Below are positions 14,358-26,804 of a stretch of 64,000 bases of DNA, piece after piece; the first letter of the stretch is position 1; each line of letters opens with the position of its first letter. The translations under genes and the position numbers were made by a program. The stretch covers positions 128,494,183 to 128,558,182 of the forward strand of contig NC_089978.1 in the NCBI RefSeq assembly GCF_036417845.1, written 5' to 3'. The notes under the pieces are model-generated. The model was given only the letters and a program-made list of their open reading frames with translations, did not search any database and was not told the origin of the DNA. This DNA comes from Apteryx mantelli. Lineage: Eukaryota > Chordata > Aves > Apterygiformes > Apterygidae.

Positions 14358-16584
14358 AGTTGGCCACTGTTTGTTCTTCTGGCTCTTGTCTCTAAATTCA
14401 TCTGAGTCATGTGTTGGTTCTGTAGAGTTTAAACTATGTTGTGGCCAAACAGCCACAGGTGACAAGAGATTGACACAATGAGGCTGTGTCTGTAAACATG
14501 AAAGTAAGTTTCATTGCATACCACCAACATAATTGCGTTCTGTAGGTGTCATGGCCAGAAACGCCTCCAGGCAGTGATTTACATTAGGATGAGGTAAGCT
14601 AGTGAATGTTTTTCAGTTGCTCCACAAAAGGGTGAGGGGCAGCAAAGAGGTGGTGTGCAAGTTAGTTATTTCAGCTAGGAAGTGGGGGCCAAGATGGTCT
14701 GTTCTTTGGAGAGCAGGACATCCTCCAGAGTAACAGGATTATAAGAGAGACTGTTAACAGAAAGAGTTTCAAGATGGTTTGTATTTATTGTTTTCTATCT
14801 AGGCATACTTGCCAGGTCTGAAACCTAAGGGGGGACAGAGACTGTCAAAATCTGGCTGCTAGAAAAGCCACATAAGGAGGGAATGTGATGACATGGCATT
14901 TTCTGGGACGAGGACAAAGCTAGTAAGTCCGGTTGAACTTGACTGATGCCCTCAAAACACCTGAGGTTTGTAGGCACTTGTGCAGCAATGCACCACACCT
15001 CACAAAGAGCCACCCAAGGTCCAGAAGAGTTTAGGACCTTGGGTTCTGTATTTTACCTTGTCTGCAATGTGCTACTTCCTCATTTCCGAGCTCAACTTGC
15101 TGGTTGAGAGTCAAGAGATCTGCCTGACCCATACCCAAAATATTGGTACCCAATAACCATACCCAAATGCTTGGATAGCTAACATCGCAAAAGACCAGGC
15201 CTGAGACATGTGTAAATAACTTAGTCTGGGATTGGAATGGTTTTGCACGGGTGCAGGAAGGCCTAACAACTCTTTGCAACTTGGGCAAGTGAAATGCACC
15301 AACACATGATAGCGCACCTAGCAAAGGTGATCCTGCAGTACCTCCCATTTCTGCCCTCATGGAAGCTGACATCTCACAGGAATACCATTAACATCTCATT
15401 GTGGAGATTAAACAAATTGACTACTCAGTTTTGTGGCAATTGGAAAAGACCTCCAGGTAGATTATAGTTGGGAATAGAGACTTTTTTGTACAGTAACACC
15501 AACGAGACCTGGATTTTTAGGGAGCATGAAGGAGTGAGGTGGGTCTGAAATACCTGTGGTTCCTCTGAAATTTCAGGCACATGGTAGTAATCAGTTCTAG
15601 TCATGCCTATTCAAAATAGGAGTTCAGAAACCATGAGGAGGCGCAGTTATGTTTAGCAGCTTAGAAGGGGCAGTACATCATCATAGAAAGACTAAACTTG
15701 AGCTCCCTCTTGCAATAGGACCAGTAATCTGTTTAAAGAAATCAGTATTAGAAAGCAGTGCTCTGTGGGCTGCAACTCTCTGGATTATGCAAAGAGGTAA
15801 ATGAGCAAGTGAGACTCAGGACTGTAATAGCTTCGATGCATCAAGTAGCAGTAAGTGCTCAGGGTCAAATATGCTCTCTTACTCCTCTTTTTGTAGCTAT
15901 TGATGACATCTTCAAAATCCTTATGGTAAAAATGAGAGACAGTCGCACAAATTTATCTTCCATCCTGCATAATCATCCTGGGAAGGTTGCTATTCATTAG
16001 TATTCAGGAAAACATCTTTCTGATTTACCTTATCCCATAAGACATGGTATTTAAACACCAGGATATGATGCATTTGGAGTGACTTCATTTTACGCAACAT
16101 GAATTAATTTCCTATTGCATATATATTAGGCATGGTTCTGTAAGAAAAGATTGATACATGCACAGGTGGTAACAGCATTTGCTGTTGGAAAACAGTGCTG
16201 ACAAAGGCCAGGAAGGATCTGCCCTGCATGCCATGTTTCTGCACAGCTACACTGGTTGCGTTGTGGATGCTTGCTGCTTTTTCTTGAATGCTTTGGCATT
16301 GGTGAGTCCCTGCAGCATCTCACATTGTTGACTGAGACATACTGGGACTTTATTTCATGTCTGCTCAGATGCTGAGTTAGAAATAGCCCCAGACAGCCCT
16401 GCAGAAGATGCTTTGGCTTTACTGATTCATCATTGCCCTAGGAAACAAGAGATCAATACTATGAGTCTGAGGACTAGGTTTGTTTGGGAATGTGATTCTG
16501 GGCACTAGGAAAGTAACAACAGAATTCTCCTGAGACCTTCTTGTAGTTCTTTTGCTTTTGTAGAGCAGCTCAGGAACATCGGGC

Positions 16585-16590
16585 TTTATT
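16585..16590 (-). terminator. Poly(A) signal AATAAA for the CD200R1-like gene
   Basis: TTTATT on the plus strand reads AATAAA on the minus strand, 170 nt downstream of the stop of the tentative last CD200R1 exon. The spacing suits a short 3' UTR. It is the first canonical hexamer I noticed after that stop. Confidence 0.5.
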
Positions 16591-16759
16591 GGTCTGTAAT
16601 CAAAGATGAGGGTGACAGAGCCGGCCGTGCTCCAGCCAGCACTGAACAGAGAGCTGCCAGGAGGCCCAGTGAAGTGTGGAGCTCAAGGGACCTGGACTCC
16701 GTAGTTCATTCTGCCTCTGCTGCAGTGTTTGCACTGTAATTCTGGGCAGCAATTGCACC

Positions 16760-16911
16760 TTATGACAAAGAGGCTATCTCAGATGAAGAAATCAGCCAAG
16801 CTATGCCAGAGTAGACTTTGCCGCCAGAAATCCTAAACGGGTACAAAAGTAGACCTGTTCTGCTCTCATGTGATACTTTCTGCATTTCTATGTTGGCCCT
16901 GCCTTCCTTGG
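16760..16911 (-). CDS. CD200R1: Tentative cytoplasmic tail exon of the CD200R1-like gene
   Basis: After a weak acceptor ending AATGAAG, this frame fits the phase-1 end of the transmembrane exon and stays open for 50 codons to a TAA stop. It reads AKEGRANIEMQKVSHESRTG, then LLLYPF. Mammalian CD200R tails carry EMQ, eleven residues, then LY within an NPLY motif. Here EMQ, eleven residues and LY recur, but NPLY is replaced by LLLY. Other phase-1 acceptors near 17.03-17.09 kb would give shorter tails, so this is a preference, not a proof. Confidence 0.4.
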
Positions 16912-19900
16912 CTTCATTTGAGTAAGACCAGATGGTCCAAAAGTCTGGCTCAAAGCTCCAAAGGATATTTTGTTGCCTGTTCTTTTTAATGTTAATAGCC
17001 TGGCAGTCCTTGTTCAGAACCATCTACTGGGTAGAAAAACTAAGCATTCCCTTTGTATTTTTGCTTCTGAAAAAGCTATGGGAACAGGAAAGAGGTCCCT
17101 AACAGTCCTGTGTGGACCATCCCCCCAGCTGTGCTGTTATACACCTGCGATAAACCTGTGACCATGTGCTGAACTAGCCTGCTTGTGACAGACTCTGAGG
17201 TGACTGTGTATGATGTGATATAGCACCAGAAGCCCTTCTAAACTTCCCCAGGACTAGTCAAAGGGATTGTGCATATCATGTCATATGCATACCTGTCATC
17301 ACGGAATATGCAGCGGTGAAGAACAGCCCAAAGTAGAAGGAGGCCCAGGAGACTAGAAAGGCTGATGACACAGTGAGGAAGCCACGGTCAACTGTCTAAA
17401 GAGAAACAATTGCTCTTTTAGGTACATAACTCACAGATCATTCGTCTTGTGTCTCTGTCAGGATTACATCCTTGAGACAATATTCTCTCTACACTGTACT
17501 TTGGAGGATGATGTGAGGTAGCTGGAAGATAGTGACAGGCAGAGATCTCAGAATAAACAATAACCTCCCATCCCCTTCAGAGGAGCCTTGTATTTAGCTG
17601 CCCGGGCACTGATTAGATTCCCCTTCTTACCACTTCCTGTAGTCCAGCTGCCGGCCTTATATGTGCATAGCAGCAAATTTCAGCTCTAACTCGCTTCTAG
17701 CTGAGTATTTCAGCAAAGCACAGATGGTTGCACATGATTTCCCAGCCACTGTGGAGTATTAATGCCTTGACCTAATAGCCAGCCTCTTGGAAGCAGTCAG
17801 CTGGGTTTCAGTCTTCCTGTTGCAGGCTATGCGTGACCCAACAATTAGCAAGAAGTAATGGTACTATCAGATTAAGATAAATAGATGTGGGTGATGCACA
17901 CGACTGACATCTTTCAATGTCATGAACCTCTAAACTGGATCCTGTCTTTCCATTTAACCCTGTCTGTGAAAGAGAAGATTACTACATCCAAATCCTTATC
18001 TAACATTTCACAGAGCACTTTTCAGTTCCGACAGCACTTTTTTTCTTCTTCCTGACAAATTTGCCAGTGGAAACTTCAGCTCAGCTGCATCATTTCTGCT
18101 GCAACCCATCAGTGTTACTGATGTTTGTTTTAGCGTGCAAACAGAGGTTTGCTGGGATTTTGAATGCAGAATGCATAGAGGGAAGCTTACTTGAGAGGCA
18201 GGCTATGGTCTGGTTGTGGTTCATAGCTGCGTGGGACACAAGGCAGGTTGTACTATTCACATCGGTGCCATTTCCCATGAACGTGCTGAGAACAGTCACT
18301 GTCCCGTCACCATGGTCTTCCTTCTCAGGGCTGGAGTAGCTCTCTGGGGCCCACCGGATCTGAGCAGCCGGCTTCCCTGCCACTGCCTTGCACACAGGGT
18401 TCCCACGGCTGTCACAGTACACGGTCAGCTTGGGGGGGACTGCGAAGTATCGGGAAGGGGAGACACGTGGAGTTAGTTTGCTGCAGTTGTGATTGGATGT
18501 TCTTATTCCTCACCCAAAATGAACACAGTGAAAAGAGGAGACTAAGGTGGGAAGTGCCCTTTTCTCACAGCAACATGTGCCAAAGTCACAAAGATTATGC
18601 ATCTTTTTTCATCTTGGGCAACCGTCCCAGATTCAGGGCAGTTGCCACAGCCATGTACCATTAGAGAAGGTATGCCTGGACACTGATGTAGGGAATGATG
18701 CAAAATAGGGGGCTGAATTAGACGTTTGTCCTAAGTACGCATGGTTTAAAATGCATTTGAATGCCAGCGTAGGAGGAAATTGGGCCGTTCTTACTATCTG
18801 GGTAATACCATCCCGTGTTTGAGAGAACGTCACAGTAGCTGGAACTGTTACTCTGACATGTGTTGGTTCTATTAAAGCAGTAGCATCTTACTAACTGACT
18901 TTACAGGATAACCAGATGGACACGCAGAATCCTTCTTCAGTACAGTACATTGGAAGTTTCTTCATACCTGTCATTTCTAACTGTACAGTGGGAAAGGGGT
19001 CAGCAGAAGGGAAAAGAGTTTTGGCAAATAAGGAGAGGGCAGAAAGAGAGGGACTAGAAATGAAATGCATTACAGTTTGTCCCAGCAGCAATGCTCTTCT
19101 TACTGCATGCTTCCTCCTGTGCTTGGGGAGAGAGAGGAGCTTTCTCTCTCCAGGCTTGGACATGATTCTTTGGAGAACTGTAAAATGAGGAAGGAGTCCC
19201 TTACCTAGCACAGTCAGGTGGTAGGTCAGGTGGAAATTCCCTTCCTCTGTGACCACCTCGCAGGTGTAATTTCCCTCACTGGCCCTTCCCACTGGCCGTA
19301 TATGAAGGGTAGGGTCATGATCTGTTCTCCATTTCCAGCTCATGTTCTCAGTGCAGTTTGTGTTGTTTGTCTGCTTCAGATCAGCCCTGTATCCCAAGGT
19401 GCAGTGGCCTCCAGTCTTGGGGTTTATTTTCCAGATTACCATAAATACATCTGATTTGTTAGGGCAGCTCAGCACACAGCTGTCACCCACTGCTGCTGAC
19501 ACTTTGGTGTTCCCTGGAGGAGACACAGAAAGAGAAAGACGTGTGAAAAGGTGCCTGGGGACGTTACTCATAGCCTTGGAGTTGTGGTCTGTGCTTCATA
19601 GGGAAATGTCTGCACCATTACGCTCCCGAGTGAGGCCCTGTCTCTGCCAACCCAAAAGCTGTAATCCGGTATTAGAGCTGTGGCTTATAAAGGCTGTATA
19701 AAGCCTATATATATAAAGGCTATCACAGCCCACCCCTTGAAACTAACAGTGAATGCCCCACTGGAGCTCAGCTTAGCGGATCAGACAGGTAACGGGGAAG
19801 CACTCTGCTCCTACACTTTGGCTTAAGCAGGCCAGCAGCTGAAAAATGTGTTTCTATCAGCAAAGTCTCCAATGGGTTTCTTACTGCTAAAGTATTTGTT

Positions 19901-22900
19901 GGCACTATGCGGGCAGTAGTTTCCTGCTTTTCATAAGCCCTACGCAGCTGTGATCGCTGTCATACTCTGTATGTACAGTTACCCCATTTCCAGATTTGAA
20001 ACCTACTTTACCTCTGCTCCTTCACTGGGGTCATATTCTCTGCTGGCAATCATTCTTCGGAAGGTCTTCTGTTTCCACTCTTCTGATAAGATATCAGGGA
20101 TGCCAACTAACCTCATCTTCCAATACCAGAGAAGGAGATTTTCCATTTTCTTAGGGTAACTTCTCTCATCAAGAGAAGTAGAGTAAGCACACCTACCCTC
20201 TTTCTTAGCTGAATTCTCAGCTGCTTAGCTGAATAGATTATCTTTTCCTTCTCTTATTAGGCTTCTAGATGGGTGACTTTTGGCTGCTTTGGGATTACCT
20301 TAAAATTCTCGTGCCTACTGGCACATCATCTGCCACATCATGGAGCCATCATAAAAATTCAGCACTGATCCAAGGGGCTATTCTAATATGGCTGAGTCCC
20401 TATAATGAGTTTTGTGGATATATTGAATGCATTGTGGCAGACAAAGAAAACTTACTCTCAGTCCCCAAAGAGTTGTACAGAGTATAGGCTGCATGAAATC
20501 CAGGATTTTTCTTACTCTTTCTTTTGCATCAGCACCAACAATAGCTTTTCTGTGATCATCAGCTTCACTAGGAGAGGCACATTTTTTCTGCCTTGCCCAG
20601 AGCAGAGTGCATGGGAGTCAGTGGTTATTCTATAACAGATCTCTTAATGCCATCTTAAAAGGAGTTGCTCCGCAGATAATGCAGCATTACAAGGTGACCT
20701 GAAAAGTGCCAGGGTAGACAAATCCTCAGGGAAGATGAATAGTAGTAATGATGCTTTCAGGGGGAGGGAGGGGGTTATATCTGCTTGGTCTCTCCTGACT
20801 GGGAGGAGATGAGTTAATCCCAGAAAGCAGTGCAGGTATCTTCTTGAAAAGCAAATTAATTGTCCAAACTTAGGTGGGAATGAGGTCCTGTAGCTTGCGC
20901 TTTGAAGCTGCATCCCTGCTCTCAACATATGGCACATATCTGTATGTAAAGACCACGATTCAGGATCTTCACGATGGCCAAGATCCAGCTATGCTTTCAC
21001 AGCAGTGTTTGTCTTTATTGACAAAAAAATATTGAACTTCATTAGGACTCTTCATATCCCTAAAATTAAGCACAGAAATGAGGGTTCTGCTGACTGAGAG
21101 CTCATATAAGGACTTACCTCCACTGGAGAAGAAAAGCAACACTAATTCCTTGGGGTGAATTCTGCCTGCTTTTATACATCTTCTAGTGATCTGCCTAGTA
21201 CCCTTGTTCTGCACCGTATCAGCCTTGCCAGCTGTAGGTGGTGTAGGACGACACCTTGTGATGTAGGGGAAGAGAGAGACTTCCACATACTCAGTGTTCT
21301 TGTTTTTAGCAAAATTTACCCCTTGGGCCATTAAAAAAATAAAAAAGGCTTGGTTTTCCCTGTCAGAGGGCAAAATTTGCCAGGAACGGGAGGGCACAGC
21401 TTGAGAAACAGACAAACTGGCATGATTCTGTATTGCCACAGACAATCTGTGTGGAACAAGTATTTACTGCACACTAAAACTAGCAGTGCATGCGGGGTGA
21501 TTCATTAGATGGATGAATTTATATGCACCTCTCACCAGTGACCCCTTCCCCACTCCTTGTAGAATTGTGTCTGAACTCCCCAGGGCTGTGACTGACTATG
21601 GGTTGAAATAGTCGAAATCTGACTTTTGCATGTGGCCACCTCATAATGACTTTTCTCTGGAACTGTTACTTCCAAGGAACTGAACAAATTTTCGTTCTGC
21701 TTTTGTACAAAATCCAGGACTGTGGGCAAAGGCCATACCTACGTCTCTCAGGCATGACCACAGCACAGATGAGAATGATGGAGCTTTGTGCTGGAGGAAA
21801 GGTATTTGCCTTATAGGGGCAGTGTGTCTTTTCATTCTTCTGAATCTTTATGCACATATGCATTCACACTGTGACTGTACTTGGAGGGCTTTTTTTACTG
21901 CAGTGGTCCCCACAGGACATGTATGTAAATCCTACCCATCTGTATGCCATGCATGCAGCTATGAAGGTGTAAAATATACCCATATCCCTATTTCTTTTCT
22001 TTGTGAGGCTGACTGCAGAGAAACTTTATTCAGTTGATATGTCAACTGTGTTGACTCTCTAATAGTGAGTATGTCTTGTTCTTGAATTCTGTCTTGCTTT
22101 TGCTTGGAAGCATGTTCTCTTTATTTTTTATTTTTTATTTTTCCTCCTATGACACTGACTCTTCTTCTGGGCTTTAAAGGGTGACTCTTGCCTGGAGTCA
22201 GGCACAATGCTCACTTTCTTTTATCTTCTCATGATCTGGGAACTATGAACTCTAAGAAGCTAGATATCTGTTTGGAAAAGCCTGGGCCTAGTCCTCCTGT
22301 CCTTTCTGGAAGTTATCACATTGGCCAGTGGAGGGGTGAGAGCCAGTCCACTATTATGGCCCCTCTGTGTGCTGTATTTTTTCACAACAAATTACACCCT
22401 CAGGACTGCCTTCAAATTTTTGCTTAAGGGTCTCTGAATTTTTTCTGAGTCAGGGAAGAAATCTACCTGGATTTTCTTTTCCCACAAGCTTTCAGGGCTG
22501 AATCATTTTGCACATGTTGAATATCAGTCATACTTGCTCTCTTTACATTGATCAGGCTCAGGACCATCATCTATCTTCAGCTGACACATCCATGGGGTCA
22601 ACTAACCCCAAGACGTTCTAACTGGATAGCTGACTGTGTGAGAACTTGTTATGAAGCGACCATCCAGGCATGTGCTATGGGACTTCTACATTGCTGAGAC
22701 CTACAGTGCTTTCACACAACTCCTTTGACTGTTTCCTTGACTTTCACTGCTGTGAAACCTCTCAACATGATCCCACCTTTGGGAGAGTAGGTTCCTTTGT
22801 TTTGATTCAACTAGTCACATTGGGAGCTTTTCTTTAAGGATGTGATCTGCCTGGTGTCACCCACAGTAAATGTACATGTGGGCAAGCACACTGAGATAAA

Positions 22901-25900
22901 AGAAAGGTTACTTGTAACTGTTCTTCTTTAAGATGAGTTGCTTATATGTGCATTAGTATTACCTACACTTACATACACAGTTCACCCTCCTTCCTCTGTC
23001 AGGCAGTTTTGAGGTTGAGAAAAAACAAGGGCCTGAGGCACAGGCTGTAAAGCAGTGTGAATGGCAGGTGAGACTTATGTGCCCTTTGAGTATTGCTGAA
23101 GCAAAAAGCAAACCACCAAAAAGCCCCACAATGTATCTATATGTATAAACAACCAGTTCTGAAGAAGACCTGGTGCAGATAAATAACCTTTCTTTTTCAG
23201 AATCTTTTAGGGGCATGATTAATGAATTAATAGAATTAACACCCACAGTGGTAGTCCAAGTCAGCCTCCATTTTACCACCTTACTCTTTTCTTCTTTTGA
23301 TGAGTGACCATTAGATTTTGGAACTATAAACCACCGATCTCTGAGTGCTCTGTGTCTCTAGTGAAACCCTGAATTGCTCTTTGATTGGGCAAGGTAATGG
23401 TTTTAGTGGCAGTCTGAAACAGCTGTGTGTGAGGAGCAAATAAGAGTGCTACTTTCAAACCATGCATTAATCTGAAAGGAAAACAAAAGTTAACCAACTT
23501 GATTTGTTGCTGACAATTGATTTTTTCACAAATTATTCCCCAAAATGCTGAAAACCCCCCAAAGCTTTCAAGCAGAGAAATTAAAGAATAAATTGAAAGT
23601 TCACTTGGAACAGGCGAAGGATTAGGAGGCATAACTTTTGAACGTTTAATCAAGCTTTTCTCAGAGTCTTCCTCAGAGCTACCTTGCTGTGTTTCTTTGT
23701 CCCCCTGACTACAACTGGAATTCTATGACCTCCAGGGGCACAACATGAAGCTCAGTTCCTGAACATTTGAAACAGTGTTTAAGGAAAAGTCTTAATGAGC
23801 ACCAACTTCAAGTTGTTAATCAAATCATTACTAGTAGTCTGTTCAGGAAAACTACAGTTGGTTTTATCTTAACAATGTTGTCTGAAATCTCATTACCTTG
23901 TGGAATGCAGGTGAATAAACCATTCCAGCACAACCACTTTTCCTTCTTTTTAACTGTGTTATTGGGAAATGATTTATAACTTGCAAAATGAACACAGTCC
24001 ACTGCATTTTTACTAATTACAGATTCCCTTAGAGGTTTTTGCCTTTTTATTTTGAGGATCAAGTATCCTTTAAGTGAAGATTTTTCCACACCTAGTCCTA
24101 GCACCTGCGAATTGGTAGGAGATGTAGCTGCAATATTGCCCTACACTGTAGCACACAGTGTGATGCTCTAATGTATTAGTTACTCCAGCTGTATAACTTG
24201 GAAATCAGAGTGTGTATGGGAAAGTGCGGAAGAATGTCGAGGAGATAGGCGATGGAAGCTAGCCAGACCGTTCCGTGGGAAAAGGAGCATCAACAGGACA
24301 TGTTGACCCATAGCCATGTAGCTGGGCCTATGCCAGTGTGGTGTGCACCTGGGCTTTGACTCGAGATTAGCGATGAGCTCAATGTGCCCACTGTGCATGT
24401 GTGTAGTACACAAAACCCACGTATAGTGCCCCCCCGGCGTTCCTCGCCATGGACCGACGCTCAGCGGTGCCAGGGACTCTCCCGCTCCTTTATTGCCTCG
24501 ATCGGGAAATCGCTGGGGAACCCCCGCTCAGACGCAGAGGTAATAAACGCTCAGCATTGACCTTAGTGTGCCTTGTGTTTGTGTATCTGTTCCTGCCGGG
24601 AGTCCAGGCGTCGCCCCCGCCGGACCCTTACAGAGTGTAACTGTCACAAGTTTTGCTCTGGGGAGAAGAGGAAAAATAGGTGGGAGTAGTATTTCACTAA
24701 AGCCACCCACTTCCCATTTTTGTTAAATAAAATAATGCTTACCTTCCTGCTGCTCAGCACTGCCAGGATTCATTGATTAATGTTATCATGCAGCGCGGAG
24801 GAGGAAAAGTGCTATCTATTAACACCATTTTCTGATACACAAAATACCCACTGGCCACACAAATCTTTGTTTTCTTAACTCAATTGCCAGCAGTATTCTG
24901 TGATACATTAATACACTGGAAATGTTTTTAAATGACAAGTATTTTCTACTAAATGGTATTTCAAGAAAATACGAGGTATATATTTTAAATTCAGACGAAT
25001 TTACCAGAAGGGGAACTGAAAGAAGCCTTTCGTCTTATGATGGCTTCTGGATATGAGTTCTATGAACATCTCTGAACATTGGAGTTCAACACTGCCAGGT
25101 GCCCCAGAGCACCATGTCATGTCATCAGTATGGCTGACCTCATCTAAACATGACCAAGTAAACCTAAGCATTCAAACAGACTCTGCGTTGGGGCTGTTTT
25201 TTTTGGATAATGTTTGCAAATATTGCACAGGAATGACAATGTTTTGCACATTCGACAGTCTACACTGTCATTTACATATACTGGCAGCACCATTTTGCTT
25301 GTCTTTCAATTCTGCATCTCTTAAGCAGTCTATTGCAATGTACAAATTCACCAAAATAATGGCTTGTGTGCTTCAAGACCGGAAAGAAAGGAGTGAAAGT
25401 GGTGCTTTCTGCTACACCTTTCTTCCATCTTCTTGCCTGAATGAGTCAGGTACTATTCACTTGAAAATGGTAAGCCACATCAGTCAGTTTAAAATCTGCT
25501 GAATCATGTTTAAGTACAATTTTAGGTTTACAGTAAATTTGTAGAAGGATTCTGAATTCCCCTGGATCTTGTTATTAAGTAGAAGACTTTTAGCAAGATG
25601 GGATTTTTTTCACAGGTAGTGGATAAACAGTAAAAACTATTCTGGGCCTGATTCTTGTTGATCCTGTCCTTATGTACACCCTCCTGCCATTACAGAGAGG
25701 CCCTATAAGTATGACAAACATAAACTGCTCTCACTTTAATGTCTCCTTTTGTTGCTCGAGTGCAGGCCAGTGGCATTAATGTAAATATGAATTGGGTACT
25801 TTCTTCTTGTCTCTGCTTCTTTTTTCATGTATGCTGCTGGAAATATGACCTTTAGATCTCTTTTACAGAAGAAGAATGCACGTGTCAGAGATACTGAAAG

Positions 25901-26804
25901 GTTTGGTTAAATCGTATTTCTGAATGACTTTGAAGACCTCCTTTTAAAAGTGGAAAAGGGAGTATATTTTTATCTCTGTAGAACAGAAATATGTTATTAG
26001 TAGAAGCTTTTATCTTATATTATGACCCTGTTAACATTTTCCCAAGAACGGTCTAAAACTCTGACTGTTCATTGTTGTGTTGAAGACAGAGAAAGTGAGA
26101 AAATGGTAAAGGAGCAAGATGTAACTTTGCACCTATTTTCATCCTCTTCTGGTTTAAGGTAGCATGGAAGCATGGAAGCGTGTTATTACAGCAGAGTGCT
26201 GTGGAGAGCTGGTAGACTGAGTCCCAAAAGCAGTGTAGCCAGGCTTATAGTATTCTGGGTCTTTACTCATTAGCCCTCCTTGTCAATCATGTAGATAGTT
26301 ACTGGGCTTTCATTTCTGTAGATGCTCATTCCCATCATCACGTGGTGCAGAAATATTCCAACAACCTCCCATCGAACATGTTTTTCAGTGCAGATTGAGG
26401 TTTTTAATGAGTGGCTTAATTATTAAGAAAAATGTTCTATTCCAAGAAAATTACTACCAGTTCTCATCAAATCATTGAAAAGCCCAAATCTAGCACCTTC
26501 TTGGCTGACAGCTGAAAAGATCTAGATGCAGCTAGAAATTTTTTGGTTTTCAGGTTATTGGTTTTCCATCAAATATTCCCTTCAGAAATTTATAAAGATT
26601 CCTCCCCCCACTCTTTCCCTCCCCCAAAAAAGAACTCACAGAAGAACTGAGAAGACTTTGCTCTGATACATTCCCCTTCCTCCACCCCTAACAGACACTT
26701 GGTGCCAAAGCACCACCAGAATTACCTGTGGATCCTGTGATGGCAAACAGAAAAATGGTGTACATGGTCCTCCCACCAACTTTCAAAGCAGCTCTTGTAT
26801 TCAT
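16760..26804 (-). CDS. CD200R1: CD200 receptor-like Ig-superfamily inhibitory receptor, five exons
   Basis: Membrane receptor that in known vertebrates binds CD200 and dampens myeloid cells. Minus-strand exons: 26804-26726 (start MNTRAALK, hydrophobic signal core YTIFLFAI), 19513-19205 (IgV), 18439-18191 (IgC2), 17391-17293 (transmembrane) and tentatively 16911-16760 (tail). Every junction is phase 1 and the model gives 295 aa, against about 325 for human CD200R1. The IgV exon has the paired cysteines (CVLSC and NYTCEVV), IWKINP after the first, the extra cysteines GGHCTLGY and NTNCTE typical of CD200R, and many N-glycosylation sites. The IgC2 exon has NPVCKA, IRWAPE and STTCLVSH. The transmembrane exon reads FLTVSSAFLVSWASFYFG. 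The next gene, GTPBP8, is the same neighbour as in human, which favours CD200R1. The tail exon rests on phase, a poly(A) signal and an EMQ(11 residues)LY pattern only. The first exon could start at an upstream in-frame ATG. Confidence 0.82.
19514..26725 (-). other. Intron 1 of the CD200R1-like gene (7.2 kb)
   Basis: Separates the signal-peptide exon (donor ACAG|GTAATT) from the IgV exon (acceptor TCCTCCAG|GG). Apart from one solo LTR at 24161-24632 I see nothing recognisable in it. The 158-codon minus frame at 20969-21445 and the 149-codon plus frame at 25053-25502 show no family features. Confidence 0.7.
24161..24632 (+). mobile_element. Solo LTR of an endogenous retrovirus
   Basis: A 472-bp fossil element beginning TGATG and ending ACA, with a poly(A) signal AATAAA at 24542-24547 in plus orientation and a GC-rich 3' part that stands out from the AT-richer intron around it. 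Flanking CAGTG (24156-24160) and GAGTG (24633-24637) match at four of five positions and look like a target-site duplication. No internal retroviral region is present, so it is a solo LTR left by recombination. The family is not determined. It lies antisense in intron 1 of the CD200R1-like gene. Confidence 0.6.

Larger units (their letters stand above)
1..16584. other. Intergenic flank without recognised genes
   Basis: I recognise no protein-coding exon, RNA gene or promoter island here on either strand. Open frames are short (longest 174 codons) and lack family motifs or a consistent set of splice sites. The stretch holds three diverged copies of one old interspersed repeat (near 2.3, 6.3 and 14.3 kb), a run of 12 C at 12631-12642 and a T8G11 tract at 13408-13426. 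By human gene order, the next gene on this side would be expected to be CCDC80 or another CD200R-type gene, but no exon of either is seen. Confidence 0.6.

Noticed and set aside
25053-25502. 149-codon plus-strand open frame in CD200R1-like intron 1
   Set aside because: Antisense to the gene, with no motif or splice partner.
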